This document shows positions 53,980-61,583 of a DNA stretch of 64,000 nucleotides, one piece after another. The position numbers and the translations under genes were made by a program. The stretch is from an uncultured Pseudokineococcus sp. GTDB lineage: Bacteria > Actinomycetota > Actinomycetes > Actinomycetales > Quadrisphaeraceae. Each line of letters starts with the position of its first letter. Position 1 is the stretch's first letter. Under the pieces are notes generated by a model. That model was not told where the DNA came from and did not search any database. It saw only the letters and a program-made list of their open reading frames with translations. The stretch spans positions 62,001 through 126,000 of the forward strand of contig NZ_CANMAA010000004.1 of NCBI RefSeq assembly GCF_947495735.1, given 5' to 3'.

Positions 53980-54028
53980 CGCCGTCCGTCCCGACGCCGG
54001 GGTCCGGTCGCGCGCCCCGGTCGGCGGC

Positions 54029-54517
54029 TCAGCCGCGGTCGCGGGGCCCGTGCAGCGCGACGAGCGTGGCCAGGCGCTGCGCCTCGGCCTCGGCGGCGGC
54101 GCCGTCGGCCCGCTGGACGGCCATGACGGGCAGGACGTCCCCGTCGGACAGGTCGAGCTGCAGCCAGGGCTGCCCACCGCCGAAGCGGACCTCGACCACC
54201 TCGGCCCACTCCAGGCGCCGGGACAGGAAGAGGTTGCGGACGGCCAGGCCCTGCTCGTCGACGTGGACGGCGACCATGGCCTGCCGCGCCATGAAGGCGG
54301 CCACGAGCGCGCCGATGCCGAGGAAGCCCAGGCGGTCCAGCGGCCCGATGTCGGGCAGCACGAACGCGAGGACCAGCCCGCCCAGCAGCGCCAGGGCGCC
54401 GATCACCACGGCGACGACGCGGGCTCGTCGGGGCGCGAAGTCGCGGTGCAGCCGCGCGCGCTCGGACCCCGGCTCGGGCACCCGGTCGTCCCGCCCACGG
54501 GGCGCGGAGGGGGCCAC
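54029..54517 (-). CDS. PH-domain membrane protein
   Basis: 162-aa protein with a basic N-terminus, two hydrophobic helices ([20 protein letters not shown] and [20 protein letters not shown]) and a C-terminal bacterial PH-like domain ([20 protein letters not shown] then [20 protein letters not shown]). This matches the small PH-domain proteins encoded after hisG in mycobacteria and relatives. The GTG at 54517 is 2 bp after the hisG stop, so it belongs to hisE-hisG. Role unknown. Confidence 0.85.
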   Translation of the reverse strand: MAPSAPRGRDDRVPEPGSERARLHRDFAPRRARVVAVVIGALALLGGLVLAFVLPDIGPLDRLGFLGIGALVAAFMARQAMVAVHVDEQGLAVRNLFLSRRLEWAEVVEVRFGGGQPWLQLDLSDGDVLPVMAVQRADGAAAEAEAQRLATLVALHGPRDRG

Positions 54518-54519
54518 GA

Positions 54520-55368
54520 TCAGATCCGGCAGGCGTGGATCGTCGTCATGAGGATGGCGCGCGCGCCGATCTCGTACAGCCTGTCCATCACCGCGTTGAC
54601 CTCCGAGCGCCGCACCATCGAGCGGACGGCGACGTAGCTGGCGTCGCGCAGCGGCGAGACCGTCGGGGACTCCAGGCCGGGCGTCACCGCGGAGGCGGCG
54701 TCCAGGAGGTCGACGTGCACGTCGTAGTCGACCATCACGTACTCGCGGGCCACCAGGACGCCCTGCACGCGGCGCACGAGCACGTCCAGCCCGGCCGGCG
54801 CGGGGACCCCCCGGCGCTGCACGAGGACGGCCGAGGACTGCAGGAGCGGGTCGCCGAAGACCTCGAGGCCGGCGGCGCGCAGGGTCGAGCCGGTCTCCAC
54901 CACGTCGGCGATGACGTCGGCGACCCCGAGCGCCACGGAGACCTCCACGGCGCCGTCGAGGCGCACCACGGACGCCTCGACGCCGAGGTCCGCGAGGTGC
55001 GCGCGCACGAGCCCGTCGTAGCTCGTGGCGATGCGGCGCCCGGCGAGCCCCGCGGCGTCCGCGGGCGCCTCCCCGGCGCGGGCGGCGAACCGGAAGGTCG
55101 AGGCGGCGAAGCCCAGCTCGAGGGCCTCCTCGGCGTCGGCGCCGGAGTCCAGCAGCAGGTCGCGGCCCGTGATGCCGGCGTCGAGCGTGCCGGCGCCCAC
55201 GTACAGCGCGATGTCGCGGGGCCGCAGGAAGTACAGCTCCACGTCGTTCACCCGGTCGTGCAGGACGAGCTCGCGACCGGTGCGGCGCTCGGCGTAGCCG
55301 GCCTCGCGAAGGAGGGCGGCGGCGGGCTCGGCGAGCGAGCCCTTGTTCGGGACGGCGATGCGCAGCAC
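54520..55368 (-). CDS. hisG: ATP phosphoribosyltransferase (long form)
   Basis: First and feedback-regulated step of histidine synthesis, 282 aa, the long hexameric form. RIAVPNKGSLAEPAAALL begins the catalytic domain, and ALYVGAGTLDAGITGRDLL and the PRPP-binding ADVIADVVETGSTLRAAGL follow. The C-terminal ACT-like domain (~210-282) includes YVMVDYDVHVDLLDAASAVT, the His-binding allosteric region, so histidine feedback is expected; HisZ is not needed. The GTG at 55368 has AGGAG at good spacing. It lies 59 bp after hisE. Confidence 0.97.
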   Translation of the reverse strand: MLRIAVPNKGSLAEPAAALLREAGYAERRTGRELVLHDRVNDVELYFLRPRDIALYVGAGTLDAGITGRDLLLDSGADAEEALELGFAASTFRFAARAGEAPADAAGLAGRRIATSYDGLVRAHLADLGVEASVVRLDGAVEVSVALGVADVIADVVETGSTLRAAGLEVFGDPLLQSSAVLVQRRGVPAPAGLDVLVRRVQGVLVAREYVMVDYDVHVDLLDAASAVTPGLESPTVSPLRDASYVAVRSMVRRSEVNAVMDRLYEIGARAILMTTIHACRI

Positions 55369-55427
55369 GAGCGGTGCTCCTCAGGAAGGGCGAGCGGAAG
55401 GGGGTGCCGGGGTGGCGGGTGGCCGGC

Positions 55428-55691
55428 TCAGAGGTGGGCGTAGACGTCCTCGAGCGTCAGGCCGCGGGCGAGCAGCAGCACCTGCAGGTGGTACAGGAGC
55501 TGGGAGACCTCCTCGGCGGTGCGCTCGTCGCTCTCGTGCTCGGCGGCCATCCAGACCTCGGCGGCCTCCTCGACGACCTTCTTGCCGATGGAGTGGACCC
55601 CCGCGTCCAGCTCGGCGACCGTGCGCGAGCCGTCGGGGCGCTGCTGCGCCTTCGTCGAGAGCTCGGCGAACAGGTCCTCGAAGGTCTTCAC
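55428..55691 (-). CDS. hisE: Phosphoribosyl-ATP diphosphatase
   Basis: Second step of histidine synthesis, 87 aa, an all-alpha MazG-like fold. Metal-binding motif [19 protein letters not shown] (EExxE then ExxD type), followed by [19 protein letters not shown]. It is a separate gene, as in other actinobacteria, instead of being fused to HisI. The GTG at 55691 has TAGCCT 8 bp upstream and no RBS, suggesting a leaderless hisE-hisG-PH mRNA. Confidence 0.96.
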   Translation of the reverse strand: MKTFEDLFAELSTKAQQRPDGSRTVAELDAGVHSIGKKVVEEAAEVWMAAEHESDERTAEEVSQLLYHLQVLLLARGLTLEDVYAHL

Positions 55692-55699
55692 GAGGCCCC

Positions 55700-55705
55700 A
55701 GGCTA
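55700..55705 (-). promoter_or_regulatory. -10 box of hisE (leaderless)
   Basis: TAGCCT on the minus strand, 8 bp before the GTG. Confidence 0.5.
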
Positions 55706-55740
55706 GAGCGCCGCGCGGGGTGCCCCCCGCGCGGGACCGC

Positions 55741-56463
55741 TCAGCCCCCGGAGGTGCCGTCCAGGGCGGCGCGGGCCCGCGCTCGCAGGTCGTCGACGGC
55801 CGCCGCGGCGTCCTCCTGGCCGTAGACGGCCGAGCCGGCCACGAACACGTCCGCGCCGGCCTCCGCCGCGCGCCCGACCGTCGCGGCGCTGACGCCCCCG
55901 TCCACCTGCACGGCGACCTGCAGGTGCGCCGCGGAGATGGCCGCCCGCAGCCGGCGGATCTTGGGCAGCGTGACGTCGAGGAAGGACTGGCCGCCGAAGC
56001 CCGGCTCGACGGTCATCACGAGCACCATGTCGACCTCGCCGAGCAGGTCGAACCACGGCTCGACGGGGGTCGCCGGGTTCAGGGCCACCCCCGCCCGCGC
56101 GCCGAGGCGGCGCAGCTCGCGCGCCAGCCGGACGGGCGCCGCGGCCGCCTCGGCGTGGAAGGTGACGCCCTGCGCCCCCGCCTCGGCGTACTCCGGGGCC
56201 CACCGGTCCGGCGCCTCGACCATGAGGTGGCAGTCCAGGGGCAGCGCGCTCACCTGTGCGAGGCGCTCGACCACGGGCAGCCCGAGCGTGAGGTTGGGGA
56301 CGAAGTGGTTGTCCATCACGTCCACGTGCACGGCGTCCGCGGTCGAGATGCGGCGCACCTCGGCGGCGAGGTCGGTGAAGTCAGCCGACAGGATGCTCGG
56401 GTGGACCCGCAGGTCCCGCTGCGGCGTCGTGGGGCGGTCGGCGTGGCTGTCGGCGTCCGTCAC
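55741..56463 (-). CDS. rpe: Ribulose-phosphate 3-epimerase
   Basis: Interconverts ribulose 5-phosphate and xylulose 5-phosphate in the pentose phosphate pathway, 240 aa. A TIM barrel starting [13 protein letters not shown], with metal ligands in [13 protein letters not shown] and [12 protein letters not shown], the flexible loop [12 protein letters not shown], and [12 protein letters not shown] and FVAGSAVYG for phosphate. An extra ~20 hydrophilic residues precede the barrel. The GTG at 56463 has TAGGCT 7 bp upstream (leaderless). It lies downstream of def-fmt-rsmB beyond a large hairpin. It complements zwf in the same window. Confidence 0.97.
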   Translation of the reverse strand: MTDADSHADRPTTPQRDLRVHPSILSADFTDLAAEVRRISTADAVHVDVMDNHFVPNLTLGLPVVERLAQVSALPLDCHLMVEAPDRWAPEYAEAGAQGVTFHAEAAAAPVRLARELRRLGARAGVALNPATPVEPWFDLLGEVDMVLVMTVEPGFGGQSFLDVTLPKIRRLRAAISAAHLQVAVQVDGGVSAATVGRAAEAGADVFVAGSAVYGQEDAAAAVDDLRARARAALDGTSGG

Positions 56464-56470
56464 GGCGGGG

Positions 56471-56476
56471 AGCCTA
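56471..56476 (-). promoter_or_regulatory. -10 box of rpe (leaderless)
   Basis: TAGGCT on the minus strand, 7 bp before the GTG. Confidence 0.6.
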
Positions 56477-56508
56477 CGAGCCCGGCGACCGCGCCACGCG
56501 CCCGAGCG

Positions 56509-56564
56509 CGGCAGGTGGCGGCCCCTCCTCGCGCTCTGCCACGACGAGGGGTCGCCACCTGCCG
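56509..56564 (-). terminator. Large inverted repeat after rsmB
   Basis: CGGCAGGTGGCG (56509-56520) is the perfect complement of CGCCACCTGCCG (56553-56564), extended inward by CCCCTC/GAGGGG, with a ~18-nt loop. It lies 9 bp after the rsmB stop and before the rpe promoter; a terminator, although an operator is possible. Confidence 0.65.
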
Positions 56565-56572
56565 GTCGGTCG

Positions 56573-58681
56573 TCAGGCGGTCCGGCGCAGCAGGGCGACG
56601 AACATCGCGTCGGTGCCGTGGGCGTGCGGCCAGAGCTGGGCCGTGCGCCCCGCGCCCGCGGCGTCCTCGAGGACGGCGGGCGCCGTCCCCGGCACGGGGG
56701 CGCCCGCCGCGGCGTCCACGGCGGCCGGGGCGTCCAGCAGCTCGACGCCGCCGCGGCGCACGGCGTCGCGCACGACCGCGAGGGTCTCCGCGGGGTGCGG
56801 CGAGCACGTCACGTAGGCCACGACGCCGCCGACGCGCACCGCGGCGAGCGCGGAGGCGAGCAGGTCGCGCTGCAGGGGCCCGAGTCCGGCGAGGTCCGAG
56901 GGCCGGCGCCGCCACCGCGCCTCGGGACGGCGGCGCAGCGCACCGAGCCCGGTGCACGGGGCGTCGACGAGGACCCTGTCGTAGGCCCCCGGCTCGTCCT
57001 CGCCGACCGAGCGCCCGTCCTCGGTGCGCACCTGCACCGCCGGACCGGTCGACAGCGCCTGGGAGACCAGCCGCGCCCGGTGCTCGCTCACCTCGACGGC
57101 GACCAGCTCGGCCCCCCGCTGGGCGCCGACGGCCGAGAGCAGCGCCGCCTTGCCGCCCGGGCCCGCGCACAGGTCGAGCCAGCGCTCGTCGCGGCCCTCC
57201 AGCGGCGCCGCGGCGAGGGACAGGGCGGCCAGCTGGCTGCCCTCGTCCTGCACGCGCGCCCGTCCGTCCCGGACCGCGGGCAGCGACCCCGGGTCGCCCT
57301 CCTCGAGCCGGACCGCCTGCGGCGACCACGCGCCCGCGGTGCTGCGCAGCACCGACGCCCGGGCGGACTCGACGAGCTCGTCGGGGGTCGAGAGCCCCGG
57401 GCGCGCCGCGAGGACCACCTCGGGCGCGGTGTTGTCGGCGCGCAGCAGCGCCTCCAGCTCGCCGACGTCGCGGCCGTGCGCGACGAGGGCCTCGCGCATC
57501 GCGCGCACGATCCAGCCGGGGTGGCTGTGCAGGACGGCCAGGTGCTCGGCGGCGTCGCTCCCGGCGTCGGGGACGACCTCGGCGGCCCACCCGGCGCGGT
57601 CGCGCCCGGCGACCTTGCGCAGCACGGCGTTGGCGAACCCGCCGGGGCCGGGGCCGACGCGCGTGCGCACGAGCCCGACGGTCTGGCTCACGGCCGCGTG
57701 CGGCGGGACCCGCGTGGCCAGGAGCTGGTGGACGCCCATGCGCAGCGCGTCGAGCAGCGGCGGGTCCACCTGCTCCAGCGACCGGTCGAGGCAGGCCGCG
57801 AGCACGGCGTCGTAGAAGCCGCGGCCGCGCAGGGTCCCGTAGGCGAGCTCGGTGGCCAGGGAGGCCTCGCGCGCGTCGAGGCGGTGGCGCCGCAGCAGCG
57901 CGGGCAGCACGAGGTTGGCGTAGGCGTCGTCCTCGCGGACGGCCACCAGGACGTCGAAGGCCACCTCGCGGGCCGGCCCGCCGCCGCGCGAGCGCTGGGA
58001 CGGCTTCTGGGTGGACCAGCGCTGGCGGTCGGGACCGGTCCGCTCCCCGGCGTCCTCCCCGCCCGAGGCGGGACCGCCCGAGCGCGGGGCGCCCGACGCG
58101 GGGCTCCCGGAGCGGGGGCCACCCGCACGGGGACCACCGGACCGGGGAGCACCGGGACCGGAGCCGCCCGTGCGAGGGCCGCCGGCCGCGGGTCCACCGG
58201 CGCGCGGACCGCCCGAGGCGGGACCACCCGTGCGCGGAGCACCCGTGCGCGGACCGCCCGAGCGGGTCTCGCCGGACGCGGGTCCACCGGTGCGCGGCCC
58301 ACCTGAGGCAGGACCGCCCGCGCGCGGCCCACCTGAACGGGGACCGTCGGCACGAGGACCACCGGCACGAGGACCACCTGCACGAGGACCACCGGCACGA
58401 GGACCGGGGCCGCCGTCCGTGCCCGTGCCGGGCCGGTCGGGGCGTCCGCCGGCCGGCGAGCCCGGAGCGCCGTCGCGCCGCGGTCCCCGCGCCGACGGGC
58501 CCCGGTCGGCGCCGCCGCGGGCGTCGTCACCGCGACCAGGGCCCCCGCGCCCGGCCCCCCCGCGAGGAGGACCCCCGGGGCTGCTGGGACGGCCCCCGCC
58601 GGTGCCGCGGCCCCGGCCGTCGCCGCGGCCTCCGCGGCCCGGACCCGCTCCGGCCCCTCGGCCGCTCTCGTCGTCGCTCAC
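56573..58681 (-). CDS. rsmB: 16S rRNA m5C967 methyltransferase RsmB with long repeat N-terminus
   Basis: rRNA (cytosine-5) methyltransferase of the Fmu/NOL1 family, 702 aa versus ~450-480 usual. Residues ~238-380 form the NusB-like RNA-binding domain ([26 protein letters not shown]). The Rossmann domain follows with motif [20 protein letters not shown], motif [19 protein letters not shown] and motif [15 protein letters not shown]; the TCS Cys is the nucleophile. The first ~237 residues are low-complexity, with about 20 pentapeptide units of the form (R/A)(A/S/T)GGP. The GTG at 58681 overlaps the fmt stop by 4 bp. The def-fmt-rsmB order is conserved in bacteria. Confidence 0.95.
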   Translation of the reverse strand: MSDDESGRGAGAGPGRGGRGDGRGRGTGGGRPSSPGGPPRGGAGRGGPGRGDDARGGADRGPSARGPRRDGAPGSPAGGRPDRPGTGTDGGPGPRAGGPRAGGPRAGGPRADGPRSGGPRAGGPASGGPRTGGPASGETRSGGPRTGAPRTGGPASGGPRAGGPAAGGPRTGGSGPGAPRSGGPRAGGPRSGSPASGAPRSGGPASGGEDAGERTGPDRQRWSTQKPSQRSRGGGPAREVAFDVLVAVREDDAYANLVLPALLRRHRLDAREASLATELAYGTLRGRGFYDAVLAACLDRSLEQVDPPLLDALRMGVHQLLATRVPPHAAVSQTVGLVRTRVGPGPGGFANAVLRKVAGRDRAGWAAEVVPDAGSDAAEHLAVLHSHPGWIVRAMREALVAHGRDVGELEALLRADNTAPEVVLAARPGLSTPDELVESARASVLRSTAGAWSPQAVRLEEGDPGSLPAVRDGRARVQDEGSQLAALSLAAAPLEGRDERWLDLCAGPGGKAALLSAVGAQRGAELVAVEVSEHRARLVSQALSTGPAVQVRTEDGRSVGEDEPGAYDRVLVDAPCTGLGALRRRPEARWRRRPSDLAGLGPLQRDLLASALAAVRVGGVVAYVTCSPHPAETLAVVRDAVRRGGVELLDAPAAVDAAAGAPVPGTAPAVLEDAAGAGRTAQLWPHAHGTDAMFVALLRRTA

Positions 58682-59616
58682 GCGCCCTCCCCCAGCACCT
58701 CGTCGGCCGCGGGGCGGACGCCCCGGGCCCAGTCCTGCGCCGCCATGGCCCGCTTGCCCGCGGGCTGCACGTCGCCGAGGACGACCGGCGTCGTCCCCGT
58801 CCCCACCAGCACGCCCGCCCGCGTGGCGCGCAGCGCCCCCGGCGCGAGCGGCTCCCCCGCGGCGTCGGCGGGAGCCGCAGGCCCCAGGCGCAGCCGCTCG
58901 CCGCGGAAGGTCGTCCAGGCGCCGGGTGCCGGCGTGCAGCCCCGCACCCGGCGGTCCACGGCGTCGGCGGTCTCGTCCCAGCGCACCCGAGCGTCCTCGG
59001 GGCGCAGCTTCGGGGCCAGCAGCACGCCGTCCTCCGGCTGCGGGACGGGGCGCGCCGCACCGCTCTCCAGCTCGTCGAGGACCCGCACCAGGAGCTCGGC
59101 GCCGGTCGGCGCCAGGCGCTCGAGCAGGTCTCCCGCGGTGTCGCGCTCCCCCACCGGCTCGACCAGCGAGCCGAGCACCGGGCCGGTGTCCAGGCCCTCC
59201 TCGAGCTGGAAGGCGCAGGCCCCCGTCCGCGCGTCGCCGGCGATCACGGCGTGCTGCACGGGCGCCGCCCCGCGCCAGCGCGGCAGCAGGCTGAAGTGGA
59301 GGTTGACCCAGCCGAGGCGGGGAACGTCGAGGGCCCGGCGCGGCACGAGGGCGCCGTAGGCGACGACGGGCACGCAGTCGGGCGCCAGCTCGGCGAGCTC
59401 GGCGAGGAAGACCTCGTCGCCGGGCCGCTCGGGCGCCAGCACGGGCAGACCCGCCTCGAGCGCGAGCTCCTTGACCGGGCTGGTGACGGCCCGGCGCCCG
59501 CGGCCGGCCCGGGCGTCGGGGCGCGTGACGACGGCGACCACGTCGTGGGAGGAGTCGAGCAGGGCGCGCAGGGACGGCACGGCCGGCGCGGGGGTGCCGG
59601 CGAGGACGACGCGCAC
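58678..59616 (-). CDS. fmt: Methionyl-tRNA formyltransferase
   Basis: Formylates initiator Met-tRNA using 10-formyl-THF, 312 aa. [20 protein letters not shown] opens the Rossmann domain. The catalytic triad block is [17 protein letters not shown] (Asn, His), and Asp lies in [12 protein letters not shown]. The C-terminal OB-fold has [20 protein letters not shown]. The GTG at 59616 is 3 bp after the def stop, and its stop overlaps the rsmB start by 4 bp. With def it forms the N-terminal formylation cycle. Confidence 0.97.
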   Translation of the reverse strand: MRVVLAGTPAPAVPSLRALLDSSHDVVAVVTRPDARAGRGRRAVTSPVKELALEAGLPVLAPERPGDEVFLAELAELAPDCVPVVAYGALVPRRALDVPRLGWVNLHFSLLPRWRGAAPVQHAVIAGDARTGACAFQLEEGLDTGPVLGSLVEPVGERDTAGDLLERLAPTGAELLVRVLDELESGAARPVPQPEDGVLLAPKLRPEDARVRWDETADAVDRRVRGCTPAPGAWTTFRGERLRLGPAAPADAAGEPLAPGALRATRAGVLVGTGTTPVVLGDVQPAGKRAMAAQDWARGVRPAADEVLGEGA

Positions 59617-59619
59617 GGG

Positions 59620-60168
59620 TCAGGTCACCCGGCCGAAGACGGCGTGCGGGCTCGTGCGCACGACCGGCGCGGGCTCGCCCGCCGCCCAGGCCGCCTCGCG
59701 GATGGCCCGCATCGCGAGCTTGCGCTCCTCGCGCTCCATCCGGTCGATGAACAGGATGCCGTCGAGGTGGTCGGTCTCGTGCTGGATGGCCCGCGCCAGC
59801 AGCTCGCTCCCCTGCAGGACGACGTCCTCGCCGTGGCTGTCCTGGCCGCGGGCGACGACGTGCAGGCTGCGCCGGGTGCTCGCGAAGACCCCGGGGAAGC
59901 TCAGGCACCCCTCGTCGCCCTCCTGGCACTCCTCGGAGAGCTCCAGGCGCGGGTTGACCAGGTGCCCCAGGACGCCGTCGACGTGGTAGGTGAACACGCG
60001 GAGGCCGACGCCGATCTGGGGCGCGGCCAGGCCGGCGCCCCGCTGCTCGAGCATCGTGTGCTCGAGGTCGGTGACGAGGCGCTGCAGCTCGCGGTCGAAG
60101 TCGACGACCTCGGCGGCGCGCTGGCGCAGGACGGGGTCGCCGAACAGGCGGACGGGCTGGACGGCCAC
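59620..60168 (-). CDS. def: Peptide deformylase
   Basis: Removes the formyl group from nascent N-termini, 182 aa. All three motifs are intact: GAGLAAPQIG, EGCLSFPG (Cys metal ligand) and QHETDHLDG (HExxH-type, two His ligands and catalytic Glu). An ~20-residue C-terminal extension after RKLAMRAIREAAW is typical of actinobacterial type I enzymes. The start is GTG 60168 (VAVQPVRLFGD) with GAAGGG at good spacing; an in-frame GTG at 60183 is an alternative giving 5 more residues. First gene of def-fmt-rsmB. Confidence 0.96.
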   Translation of the reverse strand: MAVQPVRLFGDPVLRQRAAEVVDFDRELQRLVTDLEHTMLEQRGAGLAAPQIGVGLRVFTYHVDGVLGHLVNPRLELSEECQEGDEGCLSFPGVFASTRRSLHVVARGQDSHGEDVVLQGSELLARAIQHETDHLDGILFIDRMEREERKLAMRAIREAAWAAGEPAPVVRTSPHAVFGRVT

Positions 60169-60331
60169 GGGAGAGCCCTTCACTAGCGGCGGGGAGACCC
60201 CGAGCGTAGGGGCGCGCACCGACGGCGCTGCGCGCCCCGGGTGCGGCACGGACGGGCGAACCCGCCCGCCCCACCCGCCCCGGACGGGTGCATCGCGCCG
60301 GCGACGCGCCGACCTGCCCCCGCTCGGTGCC

Positions 60332-60337
60332 TAGCGT
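60332..60337 (+). promoter_or_regulatory. -10 box of the acyltransferase leader ORF
   Basis: TAGCGT on the plus strand, 6 bp before the GTG at 60344, matching the spacing of the other leaderless genes in the window. Confidence 0.5.
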
Positions 60338-60343
60338 CACCGC

Positions 60344-60415
60344 GTGCTGAGAAGACTGCTCGAGCCGCCCCGCGACGCCGAGGGGGGCCGCCGCACGACG
60401 GTCGTGACCCGATGA
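60344..60415 (+). CDS. Possible 23-aa leader peptide upstream of the acyltransferase
   Basis: GTG-initiated 24-codon ORF (MLRRLLEPPRDAEGGRRTTV...) whose TGA overlaps the ATG of the acyltransferase as ATGA. It starts 6 bp after a TAGCGT -10 box, so it would be the first thing translated on a leaderless mRNA and would deliver ribosomes to the acyltransferase start, which lacks an obvious Shine-Dalgarno. Arg-rich, no known family. It may simply be a coupling ORF without a functional product. Confidence 0.5.
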   Translation: MLRRLLEPPRDAEGGRRTTVVTR

Positions 60416-61518
60416 GGGCCCGCTCGGCCAACGTCGACGGCCTCCGGGTCCTCGCGCTCGTGGCCATCGTGGTGGGCCACGTGTACACGGAGTCCGAGCC
60501 GGCGGAGCGGCTGGTCCAGAGCTGGCGGCTCCCCCTGTTCTTCGTCCTGGCCGGGTACTTCTGGCGCCCCGGCCTCGCCTGGGTCTCCGACCTGTCCGGG
60601 CGCTGGCGCAGCACCGCCGTCCCGTACCTGGCTTGGCTCGCGGTCCTCACCGCCGTGGCGCTCCCGGCGAGCGAGGACCCCGTCGACCGGCTGGTGGAGG
60701 CCCTCCTCGGGGGCTCCTACGCCCTCCGGCCGCTCACGACGTTCTGGTTCCTGTCCTGCCTGTTCTTCGCCGCGCTGCTCTACCGGGCCCTGGAGCGGGT
60801 GCCCCCCGCGGTGCGCGCAGCGCTCTGCCTCGCGGGTCTCGTCGTGAACGTCCTGGCGGGTGAGCTGCTGGCGCGGGTGCCGCTCAGCGCCGGGACGGCC
60901 CTCGGCGCCGTCGCCCTCCTCTGGTGCGGGGACGAGCTCCGCCGTCGGGCGCTGGACCGGCCGGCGCTGACCCGTCGGCGCGCGGCGTGGGCGCTGCTCC
61001 TCCCCCCGGTGGTCCTGCTCGCCGTCGTCGACGACTTCACCCCGCTCGACATGGAGGACGGCGAGCTGCCGGTGCTCGCCGTGGTCGTCGCGCTGCTGCT
61101 CTCCTGCGGGTTCGTGGTGCTCGCCGACGCGGCGCCGGCGCCGCCGGCGAGGGTGGCCGCGGCCTACCGCGCCCTGACGCGCCCCGCCGTCGTCGTCGTG
61201 CTCGTCCACCCCCTGGTGCTCGCCGTCCTGCCGCCGGACTCGGCGCTCCTGCCGTCGCCCGTCGTCGCCGCGCTCGCCTTCGTCCTGCCGCTGGTCCTCG
61301 GGCTCGGGCTCGCCGGCACCCGCGCCGCACCCCTGCTGCTCGGTCGACCGAGCACCGGCCGCCTCGGTGCGGGCCCGGCGCAGGCACCGCGCCCTGACGG
61401 CCGCCCGGCGCTCGCCGCGGAGGCGAGCGCAGGAGCGCTCGCCGACGGGACGCCGGACGACGGAGGACCACCGGACCGGCACCGGCCGCGGGAGGCGAGG
61501 CCACCGGCTGAGGGCTGA
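60412..61518 (+). CDS. Membrane acyltransferase (acyltransferase-3 / fucose 4-O-acetylase-like)
   Basis: 368-aa integral membrane protein of the acyltransferase-3 superfamily, which O-acetylates cell-surface glycans. The N-terminus RSANVDGLRVLALVAIVVGH carries the early conserved Arg and the His of VVGH in helix 1. LPLFFVLAGYFWRPG is the second helix hallmark and TTFWFLSCLFFAALLYRAL the third conserved block. About 10 helices span to ~325, then a ~45-residue hydrophilic Pro/Arg-rich tail. The ATG at 60412 is the only standard start between the promoter and the conserved helix and overlaps a short upstream ORF. The stop codon lies inside a 7-bp repeat array. Single gene divergent from def. Confidence 0.85.
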   Translation: MRARSANVDGLRVLALVAIVVGHVYTESEPAERLVQSWRLPLFFVLAGYFWRPGLAWVSDLSGRWRSTAVPYLAWLAVLTAVALPASEDPVDRLVEALLGGSYALRPLTTFWFLSCLFFAALLYRALERVPPAVRAALCLAGLVVNVLAGELLARVPLSAGTALGAVALLWCGDELRRRALDRPALTRRRAAWALLLPPVVLLAVVDDFTPLDMEDGELPVLAVVVALLLSCGFVVLADAAPAPPARVAAAYRALTRPAVVVVLVHPLVLAVLPPDSALLPSPVVAALAFVLPLVLGLGLAGTRAAPLLLGRPSTGRLGAGPAQAPRPDGRPALAAEASAGALADGTPDDGGPPDRHRPREARPPAEG

Positions 61519-61554
61519 GGGCTGAGGGCTGAGGGCTGAGGGCTGAGGGCTGAG
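61506..61554. repeat. 7-bp tandem repeat array (ggctgag) x7 spanning a stop codon
   Basis: Seven consecutive perfect copies of ggctgag. The acyltransferase stop TGA (61516-61518) lies in the second copy. All three frames of the array reach TGA within 21 bp, so copy-number changes alter only the last few residues. Confidence 0.9.
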
Positions 61555-61583
61555 GGTCCGCCCCGGGCGCGCCCGGCCGCCGA

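Noticed and set aside
61506-61554. CRISPR-like array
   Set aside because: The 7-bp units are contiguous with no spacers; it is a simple microsatellite.
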